Of a stretch of 64,000 nt of DNA, positions 1 through 9,123 are shown one piece after another. The notes below the pieces were generated by a model, which was not told where the DNA came from, searched no databases, and was given only the letters and a program-made list of their open reading frames with translations. This DNA is from Bombilactobacillus mellifer (GTDB lineage: Bacteria > Bacillota > Bacilli > Lactobacillales > Lactobacillaceae). Location of the stretch: NCBI RefSeq assembly GCF_000970795.1, contig NZ_KQ034029.1, forward strand, positions 227,097 through 291,096. The letters run 5' to 3'. Position numbers and translations under genes: made by a program. Position 1 is the stretch's first letter. Every line of letters begins with the position of its first letter.

Positions 1-46
1 CGGTTTTTTTTTATATTTTTATAAATCGGCTTCATTTCGCGTGGTT

Positions 47-1588
47 TTACGTTAATTGAGCAATGTTTATTTCGCGATCGATCCAAGTATCATCATAAAA
101 ATTGGTTTCGTGAGTCACTAAAATTACTGTGCCGGTATAAGCTGCTAAAGCAGACCTTAAAGCAGATTTAGATAATTCATCTAAATGATTGGTAGGTTCG
201 TCCAACACTAACAAGTTAGCTGGTTGTAACAGTAGTTCGGCTAATTTTATTTTCGATTGTTCACCACCAGATAAAAGTTGGATAGGTTCTTGAACCTGTT
301 TCGAGGTTAAAGCCACCTGTGCTAAATTTTGCCGAAGTATTTTCGTAGTTTGCTCGGGAAATTGTTCGTGTAGATAAGTCAATGGCGACATGGTGGGTTG
401 TGGCCATGATAAAATTTGGCGGTAGTAAGCAATTGTCAACAAAGGGGCCAATTTAACCGTCCCAGCCACTGGTGGCAACTGCTGCATTAGCGTTTTAATT
501 AAGGTGGTTTTGCCCACACCATTAAATCCACTAATCACTACTTTTTCATGATTGCGGATAGAAAAATTTAGTTCTTGCTTCAATAATGACTGCTGGTAAC
601 CAATTTTCAGCTTCGTGACTTGAATGGCTATCTGGCTGGTTAAAGGTACTTCCTTAAAATAAAATTGTGGTATTTTGCGGTTGGCCGGCGGCGATAAGAC
701 TTGCATTTTAGCCAATTGTCGTTGGCGGCTTTTGGCGCTTTTAGCGCGACTGCCGGCATGATTTTTTTGAATATAAGCCTGTGCCTGCATAATTTTTTGC
801 TGTTGGCTGGCATAGGTCTTCAAATAGGTTCGTTGATTAGCGGCCTTTTGTTGCAAAGCTTGCCGTAAAGTCCCTTTGTATCGTGTTAAGTGTCCTTGTT
901 CCAGATCATAAACAGTGTCAACAACTTGTTGCAAAAAGTGATAATCATGGGAAATCACAATAAATGCATTAGCAAATGATTGCAAGTAAGTCACTAACCA
1001 TGCAATATGTTGCTTATCTAAATAATTGGTGGGCTCATCTAAAAGTAAAATGTCGGGTTTTTCTAAAAGTAACTTAGTTAAAATCAATTTCGAACGTTGG
1101 CCGCCACTTAACTGCCCTACAGGGCGCTCATAGCCAAGGAGATCAATCCCTAACCCCGTGGCTACTTGGCTAATTTTAGTATCAATGTCATAGTAACCCT
1201 GTTGTTCTAATTGATTTTGTATTTGTCCCGCTTGTTCCCACAACACAGGAGTTTCTTGGAGTGCTAATTGCTGATATGTCTGCTCTAATTGCTGAGCAGC
1301 ATCAATCAGTTCTTGAAAGGCACTACGCAAAAACTCCCATACAGTTTGTTCCAATGGGAGTTGAGCATATTGATCTAAATAACCACGTTTAATTCTTTTT
1401 TGCCAGGTAATCTGACCGCTGTCTGGTACCACTTGATCTGTTAATACTTTAATAAGCGTGCTTTTCCCCGCGCCATTGGAACCAATCAGACCAATATGTT
1501 CATGTGCATTAACTTGAAAAGTTTCATCCTGATATAGCGTTTTTTCAAAATACGTTAAACTTAAGTGCTCAATCTTTACGATACTCAT
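47..1588 (-). CDS. ABC-F family ATPase (ribosome-associated)
   Basis: 513-residue protein with two ABC ATPase domains and no membrane segment, the ABC-F layout; family members act on the ribosome as translation factors or antibiotic-protection proteins, not as transporters. Domain 1 has a Walker A (GSNGAGKST, about residue 37), signature LSGGQRSK and Walker B LLLDEPTNYLD; domain 2 has GFNGVGKTT, LSGGEQSKIK and LVLDEPTNHLD. A Lys/Gln/Arg-rich linker separates them, as expected for the interdomain P-site arm. GGAG lies 6 bases before the ATG. It starts 48 bases after the LCP gene ends and may share its transcript. Whether it gives antibiotic resistance cannot be read from sequence. Confidence 0.88.
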   Translation of the reverse strand: MSIVKIEHLSLTYFEKTLYQDETFQVNAHEHIGLIGSNGAGKSTLIKVLTDQVVPDSGQITWQKRIKRGYLDQYAQLPLEQTVWEFLRSAFQELIDAAQQLEQTYQQLALQETPVLWEQAGQIQNQLEQQGYYDIDTKISQVATGLGIDLLGYERPVGQLSGGQRSKLILTKLLLEKPDILLLDEPTNYLDKQHIAWLVTYLQSFANAFIVISHDYHFLQQVVDTVYDLEQGHLTRYKGTLRQALQQKAANQRTYLKTYASQQQKIMQAQAYIQKNHAGSRAKSAKSRQRQLAKMQVLSPPANRKIPQFYFKEVPLTSQIAIQVTKLKIGYQQSLLKQELNFSIRNHEKVVISGFNGVGKTTLIKTLMQQLPPVAGTVKLAPLLTIAYYRQILSWPQPTMSPLTYLHEQFPEQTTKILRQNLAQVALTSKQVQEPIQLLSGGEQSKIKLAELLLQPANLLVLDEPTNHLDELSKSALRSALAAYTGTVILVTHETNFYDDTWIDREINIAQLT

Positions 1589-1636
1589 TTATTACTCCAA
1601 TAGTCTGTGATTCGAGACCTAATATCGTATTTTATT

Positions 1637-2896
1637 TTAGTAACCATTGTTTACATTGGCGTCTGTTGAACTATCAGTATTCCCGTAAGTATCAGCACTA
1701 TAATCATTAGCATAATTTTGAGAATATGTGTTGGCATCTTCGGCATCAAAATCATTCGTAGTAGTTGCATCACTTTGCTGACCTACCTCCAGATCGTTTG
1801 TAGCAGAATAAATAATATACTGTTGTTGATTATCCGAACTATCAAAGTCAAAATTATTTTTTTCTACATTCATACGATTGAGCCGTGTCTCTGTATTATT
1901 CAATTTAGTCTTCTTTTTGCCAACACTGGTGCGCAATCGATCGCTTACTCGTTGTAATTCATCAGTCGGTGCTACCTCAAACGCCTGACCATCAATGGTT
2001 ACACTATGCCCGTGCAGGTAATCAGATCCCATATCTTTAGCGGCTCCCCGATAATATTGAATTAACGCGGTAATATCTCCCATCGCCAAGTCTGTACTCA
2101 TGGAGCCGGAAATGCTATTCATTAATTTTTGGGCATTGGGCAAATTATTTAAGGACAGCGCCTTTTTCACGATAGCAATAATAACCTGGCGTTGCCGCTT
2201 TTGTCGACCATAATCACCTTCAGGATCATCATATCGCATCCGTGAATAAGAAAGACATTGGCGGCCATTTACTTTCTGTTTACCTTTTTTGAAATGATCA
2301 CCTTCACAAGAGAAAGCAAAAGGCGAATCCACTTCAATACCTCCAATGGCATCTACGATTTTAGGCAAAGAATGAAAATCCAAGGTTAAATAATGGTCAA
2401 TATTAATATTGAGTAATTTTTCCACAGTTAAAATGGAACCTTCTGATTTATTCAAATTATAGGCAGCATTTAACTTGGCAATTGAATGATATGGAACATT
2501 TTTACCATACATTTTAGCTAACGTATCTCGTGGTAAACTCATCAATAAAACTTTTTTTGTTTGTGGGTTAATAGTAGCCACAATCATAGTATCAGAGTTG
2601 CCACGATCATGCCGACCTTCACCGCCAGTATCGACCCCTAAGAGTAAAAGTGTGACCGGCTTTCGTTGAGCAATAGCTTTGGAAGGCTTAGCATCTTTAT
2701 TGACTTGATATGCGTTATTAAAAGCATTATTGGCTTGTGAATACAAACGAAATCCATAAGCTCCCAACACAAAAAAAGCCATCAATAATAAGACGCTAAC
2801 AACTTTTAACGTAGTATGTTTTTTTACTTGCTGCCCAGCACCTAAATATATGCGTTGATTACGTTTTAAAAAAGGGCGCAAATTCCGCTTATCCAT
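1637..2896 (-). CDS. LytR-CpsA-Psr (LCP) family wall glycopolymer ligase
   Basis: 419 residues: a basic cytoplasmic N-terminus, one membrane helix at about residues 30-50, then an extracellular LCP domain. Visible LCP hallmarks are LLLGVDTGG, the HDRGNSDTMIV block, MSLPRDT and the arginine-rich RMRYDDPEGDYGRQKRQRQV segment that binds the polyprenyl-pyrophosphate. LCP enzymes transfer teichoic acid or polysaccharide from lipid carrier to peptidoglycan. The last ~80 residues are a low-complexity Asn/Asp/Ser/Tyr-rich tail outside the conserved domain. GAGG precedes the ATG. It sits 38 bases after the racemase gene, on the same strand as the murE cluster, consistent with an envelope function. Confidence 0.9.
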   Translation of the reverse strand: MDKRNLRPFLKRNQRIYLGAGQQVKKHTTLKVVSVLLLMAFFVLGAYGFRLYSQANNAFNNAYQVNKDAKPSKAIAQRKPVTLLLLGVDTGGEGRHDRGNSDTMIVATINPQTKKVLLMSLPRDTLAKMYGKNVPYHSIAKLNAAYNLNKSEGSILTVEKLLNINIDHYLTLDFHSLPKIVDAIGGIEVDSPFAFSCEGDHFKKGKQKVNGRQCLSYSRMRYDDPEGDYGRQKRQRQVIIAIVKKALSLNNLPNAQKLMNSISGSMSTDLAMGDITALIQYYRGAAKDMGSDYLHGHSVTIDGQAFEVAPTDELQRVSDRLRTSVGKKKTKLNNTETRLNRMNVEKNNFDFDSSDNQQQYIIYSATNDLEVGQQSDATTTNDFDAEDANTYSQNYANDYSADTYGNTDSSTDANVNNGY

Positions 2897-2934
2897 TAAC
2901 TAACCTCGATTGTTCTGATAGTTTTAATGTTTAA

Positions 2935-3675
2935 CTAAACTATCCCATTTTTAATATTTAGTGGCTGCCCAGCTCGTACGCGTTGCGCTAACATAATACT
3001 TTTATCCACAATAATATCTTGCGCATCAATAATCGGAAAGTGATGGTCCGCTGCCTGCTCTTGAGCTAGCGACAATTCGGTACAACCTAAAATAATAACC
3101 TCGGCTCCAAAATCATGTTGCATCCGCTGTAAAATATCATAGTATAACGCGGCATTTACTTGATTACGTTTTTTTATATAATCATAAATGAGTTTCATCA
3201 CATCGGCTTGCAGCTGCTGATCTCCTACAGTATAATCTAAACCCTGATGTGTCAATTCGGTTTGATAAATCTGATCTGCTAGGGTACCTTGAGTCGCAAT
3301 TAAGCCTACCCGATGGACTTGCGGATAGCGTTGTTTTAAGGTAGCCACCGCGATTCGTGGCATATGCAATAAAGGAACTGCAGTAGCTTGCTGTAATTGT
3401 GTATAAAAAAAATGCGCCGTGTTACAAATAATTACCATAAAAGCTGGTTGCAGTAAACTTTGCTGTTGAATATCTTCCAGTAAATCCGGATAAAAGTTAG
3501 GGGCATTACGATCTAAGATATACGTCGTGCGATCCGGAATTGTAGCGTGATTCACTAAAATATAATTCAAATAATCTTGATCTTTTGTGGCGGGCGTGCG
3601 TTGATTCAATAAACGCAAATAACTTTGCGTCGCCGCAGTTCCCATGCCTCCAATAACCGTAAAAAATTTTTTCAT
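2935..3675 (-). CDS. racD: Aspartate/glutamate racemase family protein
   Basis: 246 residues with the two-cysteine Asp/Glu racemase signature: the N-terminal GGMGTAAT loop, first catalytic cysteine in ICNTAHFF (about residue 84) and second in LGCTELSLA (about residue 197). Cofactor-independent racemases of this group make D-Asp or D-Glu. It follows murE by 9 bases, and D-Asp is the usual cross-bridge residue in lactobacillar peptidoglycan, so aspartate racemase is the better guess than glutamate racemase (MurI). The specificity call is inference; the symbol is tentative. Confidence 0.8.
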   Translation of the reverse strand: MKKFFTVIGGMGTAATQSYLRLLNQRTPATKDQDYLNYILVNHATIPDRTTYILDRNAPNFYPDLLEDIQQQSLLQPAFMVIICNTAHFFYTQLQQATAVPLLHMPRIAVATLKQRYPQVHRVGLIATQGTLADQIYQTELTHQGLDYTVGDQQLQADVMKLIYDYIKKRNQVNAALYYDILQRMQHDFGAEVIILGCTELSLAQEQAADHHFPIIDAQDIIVDKSIMLAQRVRAGQPLNIKNGIV

Positions 3676-3684
3676 AATTCTAAC

Positions 3685-5217
3685 CTACTCTAATTCTTGA
3701 ATTACTTGTTGAGCCACATGCAAATCATTGGGATAAGGCGTATCAATCCCTTGAACTTTTTGATAAGCATCCTCGCCCTTACCGGCAAGCACCACTAAGT
3801 CTCCCGGACGACTAACAGTGATGGCCTGTTGAATTGCTTGTTGTCGATCCAAAACAATTTGAACTGCTACACGCTGATGATCAATTTTTTGATCAATCTC
3901 TTGACAAATCTCCTGAGGATCTTCAAATCCAGGATCATCAGTAGTGAGATAAGCTTGATCTGCAAATTGGGTCAAAGCCTTAGCAAAACCAGCTCGGCGA
4001 GAAACGCCTTTATTACCAGGACTACCTACCACCACGATAATTTTCGACTGGGGATTTTGACGTTTTAAAAAACTCAATAACGCCCGCATACTGGCATAAT
4101 TATGGGCATAATCAATGTACACTGTTCCGTGTGTTTGCGTTTTTAAAGACTCCATGCGCCCTGGAATATGCACATTAGCGATCGCATTTTTCGCTAATTG
4201 ATAAGGAGCTCCGGCTAGCCCTGCTCCGATAATAGCCGCTGTGGCATTACATTCATTGAAATCACCAGTCAGACTGAGCTGATAGCAGCCATCGATATTA
4301 AGAAGGCGCGCTTTAGGAGTTTGACTCAAAATGGTAAACTGACTATCCGTTAAAGTTGCTTCTTCATTATAGTAAATAAAGTCGATGTTAGCATTCTTGT
4401 GTTTGGTTTGACGTGCGAATAGATAAATATTTTCTGGGGCCGTGGTTGCCGTAGCAGCTTGATAAATTTCGGTAAAATGATCCGAATCTGCATTGAGAAC
4501 ACAGCACCGGGAATTTACCAGAAGTTGTAATTTACAATGTAAATAATCTGCAAAATCCGGATGCTCATTAGGACCAATGTGATCTGGAGTAATATTTAAA
4601 AAGAAGCCTACATCATACTTGAGCCCATATACTCGATTCCGCTTATACGCCTGTGAAGAAACTTCCATTACTAAATGTGTCATGCCATTATCCACTGCTT
4701 GACGCATATCGTGAAATAAATCTAACGATTCCGGTGTTGTCAAATCGGATTTGAACCGTTGTTGTGACTGTGGACCAACAATTCGATCAATTGTAGAAAA
4801 TAAGGCGGTTTTCTTATTGGTATAGTCTTGTAAAATACCACGTGTAAAATAAGCCGAAGTAGTTTTACCTTTAGTCCCTGTAAAGGCAATAATCATTAAT
4901 TGATTTTGCGGATAGTCATAAAAAGCTGCTCCTAAAAGGGCCATCGCTTTTTGCACATCCCGGACAATGAGCGCATTCATCCCTTTAATTTGTGGATACT
5001 CAACTTCAGAAACGTAAGTTGAAGCTCCCCTTTGTTGGGCATCGCGTAAGTAATCTTCTTTAAAGTGCGTGCCCTTACAAAAGAACATCCCGTCTTTTTG
5101 GGCTTGTAGTGAATCATAAGTAACTGCCGTAATTTCATTGTCAAAAACAATTTCGGCTTTTTTTAAGAGCTGATGTTCTTGAAGTAATAAAATACAACCG
5201 TTTAGAACTAACGTCAT
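3685..5217 (-). CDS. murE: UDP-N-acetylmuramyl-tripeptide synthetase (MurE)
   Basis: 510 residues; adds the third stem-peptide amino acid to UDP-MurNAc-L-Ala-D-Glu in the cytoplasm. The Mur ligase ATP loop GTKGKTTSAYF is at about residue 114, the central domain has VMEVSSQA and NITPDHIG, and the C-terminal domain has YIDYAHN and VVGSPGNKG. The position that reads DNPR in meso-DAP enzymes reads DDPG here, so DAP specificity is unlikely and L-Lys is the probable substrate (inference). GGAG precedes the ATG. Only 2 bases separate it from the histidine kinase gene upstream, so it is co-transcribed with a two-component system. Confidence 0.92.
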   Translation of the reverse strand: MTLVLNGCILLLQEHQLLKKAEIVFDNEITAVTYDSLQAQKDGMFFCKGTHFKEDYLRDAQQRGASTYVSEVEYPQIKGMNALIVRDVQKAMALLGAAFYDYPQNQLMIIAFTGTKGKTTSAYFTRGILQDYTNKKTALFSTIDRIVGPQSQQRFKSDLTTPESLDLFHDMRQAVDNGMTHLVMEVSSQAYKRNRVYGLKYDVGFFLNITPDHIGPNEHPDFADYLHCKLQLLVNSRCCVLNADSDHFTEIYQAATATTAPENIYLFARQTKHKNANIDFIYYNEEATLTDSQFTILSQTPKARLLNIDGCYQLSLTGDFNECNATAAIIGAGLAGAPYQLAKNAIANVHIPGRMESLKTQTHGTVYIDYAHNYASMRALLSFLKRQNPQSKIIVVVGSPGNKGVSRRAGFAKALTQFADQAYLTTDDPGFEDPQEICQEIDQKIDHQRVAVQIVLDRQQAIQQAITVSRPGDLVVLAGKGEDAYQKVQGIDTPYPNDLHVAQQVIQELE

Positions 5218-5219
5218 AA

Positions 5220-6281
5220 CTAATCTCCTTCATGGGCGCGTTTGTTTTTGGGTAGAACTACTTTAAACTGGGTCAACCGTTGGTTAGACTGAACACTAAT
5301 TTGGCCATGATGCAACATGATTAAATTCTTGGCAATAGCCAAGCCTAATCCCGATCCGGAATCATTGGGTGAGCTTTGATAAAATCGTTCAAACAGATGT
5401 TGTTGATTTTGCGGATCGATACTCACTCCATCATTAGCCACAGTCACTTGTACAACCTGTGCAGCATCTTGAACCTGCAGCCATAAATGACGTGCTCCCC
5501 GACCATATTTTAAAGCATTCATAATTAAATTATTAAAGACTCGGCCTAATTTTTCCGTATCTGCTTGAATAATAATCGGGTGCGCCGGCGTCTGGGTCAC
5601 AATTTGTACCTGTTGTTTTTGCGCCTGTAATTCAAATTCGGCAGCTAATTGCTCAACCATTTGAACCATATCTAAGTTTTGCCAATGTAAATGAATACTG
5701 GCTGTCGTAGTCGTGGTATATTCAAATAAATCATTAATTAAACTTTGCAATTGTTGGGCTTTTTGATAAGCAATATGAATATATTTTTGCATTTGCTGCT
5801 GGGGTAACTGTGGTTGTTGTTCCATCAAGCCTAGAAATCCTACAATGGAAGTTAAAGGGGTGCGTAAATCATGACTAATATTGGCAATAAACTCTCGTTG
5901 CGTTTGGTTAGCTTGCTGTTGATGTTTAGCCTGTTGCATCATCGAAATTAAAACTTGATTGATATGGCGTGCGATAATCGAGAGGTCCTTATTTTGAGGC
6001 AATGACACCAAACGTTGCGGTATGTCTGTTAACTTTATTTGCTTTAATTCCGCCAACAGCTGACTAGTTTGTAAATGTTGCCAATGAACGCTTAAAATTA
6101 ACACTAACAAGGTACCATCCCACACAATTAAAAGCAGCAGCGCTAACACACGCACATCAAAAAGTTGGCACCACCACTTAAAAACTATAAATTCCGGTAC
6201 AACTAATAATAACAGGGTTAATGCCCCCCACATAACCAACTCTTTTTGTTGTCGGGGGGTTAATCTGGCAGTTGATTGCAT
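5220..6281 (-). CDS. Sensor histidine kinase, short-loop membrane type
   Basis: 353 residues. Two membrane helices (about 17-34 and 45-67) are joined by a loop of only about ten residues, so there is no sizeable extracellular sensor domain. The H-box FIANISHDLRTPLTSIVGFL gives the phospho-acceptor histidine; the N-box (VFNNLIMNALKYG), a degenerate D-box (VANDGVSI), F-box (LFERFYQ) and G-box (GSGLGLAIA) of the ATPase domain are all present. The VanS-like organisation and linkage to murE suggest a cell-wall stress sensor. The stop is 2 bases before murE and the start 2 bases after the response regulator. Confidence 0.92.
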   Translation of the reverse strand: MQSTARLTPRQQKELVMWGALTLLLLVVPEFIVFKWWCQLFDVRVLALLLLIVWDGTLLVLILSVHWQHLQTSQLLAELKQIKLTDIPQRLVSLPQNKDLSIIARHINQVLISMMQQAKHQQQANQTQREFIANISHDLRTPLTSIVGFLGLMEQQPQLPQQQMQKYIHIAYQKAQQLQSLINDLFEYTTTTTASIHLHWQNLDMVQMVEQLAAEFELQAQKQQVQIVTQTPAHPIIIQADTEKLGRVFNNLIMNALKYGRGARHLWLQVQDAAQVVQVTVANDGVSIDPQNQQHLFERFYQSSPNDSGSGLGLAIAKNLIMLHHGQISVQSNQRLTQFKVVLPKNKRAHEGD

Positions 6282-6283
6282 CC

Positions 6284-6973
6284 TTAAGCCTCCACTTTAT
6301 AACCGACACCCCACACAGTTTCAATCACTTTTTCCCCATCCGTAGCTGCTTCTAATTTGTCACGTAAATGACTGACATGAACCATGACTGTTTTCGTCGA
6401 AATTGCACTATCTTGCTTCCACACTCGTTGAAAAATTTCATCCGCTGAAAAAACTTGATTAGGGTGACTTGCTAGTAAATATAAAATATTAAACTCCAAC
6501 GCGGTCAATTGTACTCGTTGTTGCTGTGTGGTAAGCACTTCATGAGAACGCTTGTCAATTAATAAAGGCCCTACCGCCAATTTGTCGGGGGCCGCCGTTA
6601 ACATTTGTGGATTGGCGCGTCGTAACAAAGATTTGACCCGAACTACGACCTCCAAAGGATTAAAGGGTTTGACAACATAATCATCAGCTCCCGTTACCAA
6701 TCCTTGGATTTTATCCAAATCATCGGTTTTAGCAGAGACAATTAAAATAGGAATTCGTGAGCGCTGACGTACTCTTTTCAAAACTTCATTACCGGACATC
6801 CCTGGCAACATTAAATCTAAAATCATTAAGGCAATCTGGTGATCGCTGGCCAAACATTTTAGTGCTTGAGGGCCCGTAGCCGCAGTTAGTGGTTCAAAGT
6901 CTTCATTTTTTAAATAAATACTTAATAACTCGGTAATATCTGGGTCATCATCCACTACTAAAATCTTGATCAT
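6284..6973 (-). CDS. OmpR/VanR-family response regulator
   Basis: 229 residues: receiver domain with acidic pocket VVDDDPD, phospho-acceptor Asp in LMILDLMLPGMSG (about residue 54), Thr/Ser in LIVSAK and conserved Lys in VVKPFNP, then an OmpR-type winged helix (residues ~130-229, ending in ETVWGVGYKVEA). First gene of the response regulator, kinase, murE, racemase series; a consensus-like promoter lies just upstream. It probably controls its own operon and envelope genes, which is inference from context. Confidence 0.93.
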   Translation of the reverse strand: MIKILVVDDDPDITELLSIYLKNEDFEPLTAATGPQALKCLASDHQIALMILDLMLPGMSGNEVLKRVRQRSRIPILIVSAKTDDLDKIQGLVTGADDYVVKPFNPLEVVVRVKSLLRRANPQMLTAAPDKLAVGPLLIDKRSHEVLTTQQQRVQLTALEFNILYLLASHPNQVFSADEIFQRVWKQDSAISTKTVMVHVSHLRDKLEAATDGEKVIETVWGVGYKVEA

Positions 6974-7000
6974 TATCGTTACCTCTTAAATTCTTTCTCG

Positions 7001-7029
7001 ATTATACTAAGAAACAATTCGATTGCCAA
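7001..7029 (-). promoter_or_regulatory. Promoter of the response regulator-kinase-murE operon
   Basis: On the minus strand TTGGCA, a 17-base spacer and TATAAT, ending 28 bases before the regulator's ATG, inside the 62-base gap after the zinc-ribbon gene. No terminator is seen in this gap. Confidence 0.75.
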
Positions 7030-7035
7030 ACTGAA

Positions 7036-8022
7036 CTAATGCACCCGGTGGTGGCGTTGCCATTCAGCCCAAATAAACATTATGATGATACAAATAAAGG
7101 TTACATAACCTGTCATGCCTAATTGAGTATTAATGACCCAACCAAAATTAACCCCCCACATTGCGCCTAATTTTAAGGCTATCCAAGCCCCGACATATAA
7201 AATTACAGTAAAACCTGCTCCTTTAGTAGCTAAACTACGACCAAAATGATTAGGCATTAAGGAACCTAAAATAACTACGACAGGTCCGGCGGCTAATAAC
7301 CACAACCCTAAATCCGGATTAATTTGTAAATGAAAATTGTAATTCAACATTAATAAACCTTGTTTGATAGTCTCCGCCAAGGAAGGAGCGGTCGCATTGG
7401 CCAGATTATTACCTCCTAATAAATTGTTCAAAAAGAAGGCCGGCCAGTAACTGGTACTTGCCGTGATCAAAGCCAAAAGCAATAAGCCCCATGAACGCTT
7501 GGTCTGCACTTGAATCGGCTGATTGGCAACCACCGTATTTTGTGGGGATGCTGTTTGATTCAAAGGAGCGGTTTTTTTAATCCGCTTGGTTTGCATCCGT
7601 TGCACTTGTGCTGTGGTCTGAGTCTCGGCATGAGCAAATACCCGCTTAATTTTGTGATCCAAAGGTGTCCGTTGGTTGGTAGCAATTTTAAAGCCCCAAA
7701 TAACTAACCCAATAGCTACAATCAAGCTAATGATCTTCCCGACATAGATATAGGTTAAAAAAACTAGTAAAAGCGCTAGCAGCATCGTAATCCAATTATT
7801 TTTCAGCCAAATAAGATAATCGATCGCAGGTCCATGTACTATTGCGGTATGCTCGCGTGATGAGCGCTGCCGTGAACGTCTTAATGGCGTTGAGGTAGTT
7901 TTTTGGGCCTCAGTCGAGGTAGTTGTTTGGGAGTCAGTCGTGGAACGTAGTCGGAAACCACAATTAGGACAAACTTTATAGTTTGCCTCTAATTTATGAC
8001 CACAGTTTGGACAATATTTCAT
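7036..8022 (-). CDS. Zinc-ribbon multi-spanning membrane protein, function unknown
   Basis: 328 residues. The N-terminus carries a double Cys-x2-Cys zinc ribbon (CPNCGH, CPNCGF), followed by a Ser/Thr/Arg-rich linker. Hydrophobic helices lie at about 74-110 (two passes), and four more fall in the C-terminal half between about 175 and 320. Many Firmicutes have such zinc-ribbon-plus-membrane proteins with no assigned role. GGAGG lies 9 bases before the ATG. I do not assign a function. Confidence 0.75.
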   Translation of the reverse strand: MKYCPNCGHKLEANYKVCPNCGFRLRSTTDSQTTTSTEAQKTTSTPLRRSRQRSSREHTAIVHGPAIDYLIWLKNNWITMLLALLLVFLTYIYVGKIISLIVAIGLVIWGFKIATNQRTPLDHKIKRVFAHAETQTTAQVQRMQTKRIKKTAPLNQTASPQNTVVANQPIQVQTKRSWGLLLLALITASTSYWPAFFLNNLLGGNNLANATAPSLAETIKQGLLMLNYNFHLQINPDLGLWLLAAGPVVVILGSLMPNHFGRSLATKGAGFTVILYVGAWIALKLGAMWGVNFGWVINTQLGMTGYVTFICIIIMFIWAEWQRHHRVH

Positions 8023-8162
8023 AATAGCTTTGCCTCCGTCTACACTTTTAATTTCAGTTTAGCACATGGTAATTTGAAAATTATATGCCCTGAGACCGAT
8101 TCATACATTGTTATCCTATCTTAAAACCTTGAAATTTCTGTGATTTTATCATTAATATAAGA

Positions 8163-8187
8163 AAAAAATCCTTCAGATAAATCTGAA
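8163..8187 (-). terminator. Small hairpin with T-run in the fab/zinc-ribbon gap
   Basis: Read on the minus strand, TTCAGA-TTTA-TCTGAA is followed by GGATTTTTTT. It lies between the accA terminator and the zinc-ribbon gene. It may be a second terminator or a leader structure of the zinc-ribbon gene. The rest of the 330-base gap (8023-8352) is AT-rich and shows nothing else I recognise. Confidence 0.45.
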
Positions 8188-8313
8188 AAACCCCAAATAT
8201 GACCAAAATGGCTACAACAATAAAATTATCATAGAATATCTTTGGAATATTCACTAACTTTCTACCGGAATAAATTGTTATTCTACTATCTATGCTTCTA
8301 TTAAATCATAACC

Positions 8314-8351
8314 ACTAAAAAAGTCGCGAGGATGATTTTTCCAAGCGACTT
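8314..8351 (-). terminator. Rho-independent terminator of the fab/acc operon
   Basis: Minus strand AAGTCGC, a 17-base loop and GCGACTT running into T6. It begins within 2 bases of the accA stop codon, marking the end of the operon. Confidence 0.75.
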
Positions 8352-8352
8352 G

Positions 8353-9123
8353 TTAAAATTTTCGAAAACGTTGCTGCCTTTGCTGTAGTAAGTTGGATAA
8401 CGACAATTGGTCAAACTCTTGTAATTGCTGTAAAATTTTTGATTTGAAAAATTGCAAATCGTCCTTTAACCAACTTTCAGGTAAAACGGCTTCCACCACT
8501 TGATGTTCTAATAACCAATGAGGTTCAATATGCATTAACTGCGCTGCCTTTTCCGCTTGGTGCGCATCTTTATACATAATGGATGCAAAACCTTCTGGAG
8601 ACAAAACGGTATACATACTTTGAGCAAACATCCACACCCGGTCCGCACAAGCTAACGCTAACGCGCCTCCGGATCCTGCTTCACCAATAATGATAGCCAA
8701 AATGGGTACTGGCAGCTGCAACATTGTACTGAGGTTTTGCGCAATTGTTTGTCCCTGACCTGCTTTTTCGGCATCCGCTCCCGGGTAAGCTCCCGGTGTG
8801 TTGATCAAAGTCAGAATCGGAATTTTTAAGTTAGCGGCCGTTTGCATCATGTGCAAAGCCTTACGATAACCGGTAGGTGTCGGGCTCCCAAAATGGGTTT
8901 GTAAACGTTCTTGTAACTCTTGCCCTTTATTAGTCGCAATGACAGCGACTGCGCGGTTTGATAAACGAGCCCAACCAGTAATAATAGCTGCATCATCACC
9001 ACTGACGCGATCTCCATGACATTCTACCCAGTCATCAAATAAATGGGCGATTAACAAGCGCAGATCTGCCTTAGTTTCACTTCGCGCCCCTGCCATAATT
9101 TGTTTTACTTGCTCCTCACTCAT
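8353..9123 (-). CDS. accA: Acetyl-CoA carboxylase carboxyltransferase subunit alpha
   Basis: 256 residues; with AccD transfers the carboxyl group from biotin to acetyl-CoA, giving malonyl-CoA. Crotonase-fold features are visible: the NTPGAYPGADAEKAGQGQ segment and the IIGEAGSGGALALA oxyanion-loop region. The alpha subunit is short at the N-terminus, as usual in lactobacilli. I place the start at the ATG at 9123 because AGGTG lies 6 bases upstream; a GTG three codons earlier overlaps that site. The start lies 8 bases inside the end of accD, implying translational coupling. Last gene of the operon. Confidence 0.93.
   Translation of the reverse strand: MSEEQVKQIMAGARSETKADLRLLIAHLFDDWVECHGDRVSGDDAAIITGWARLSNRAVAVIATNKGQELQERLQTHFGSPTPTGYRKALHMMQTAANLKIPILTLINTPGAYPGADAEKAGQGQTIAQNLSTMLQLPVPILAIIIGEAGSGGALALACADRVWMFAQSMYTVLSPEGFASIMYKDAHQAEKAAQLMHIEPHWLLEHQVVEAVLPESWLKDDLQFFKSKILQQLQEFDQLSLSNLLQQRQQRFRKF

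Noticed and set aside
47-1588. ABC transporter subunit
   Set aside because: Two ABC domains, a charged linker and no membrane domain or adjacent permease indicate an ABC-F ribosome factor.
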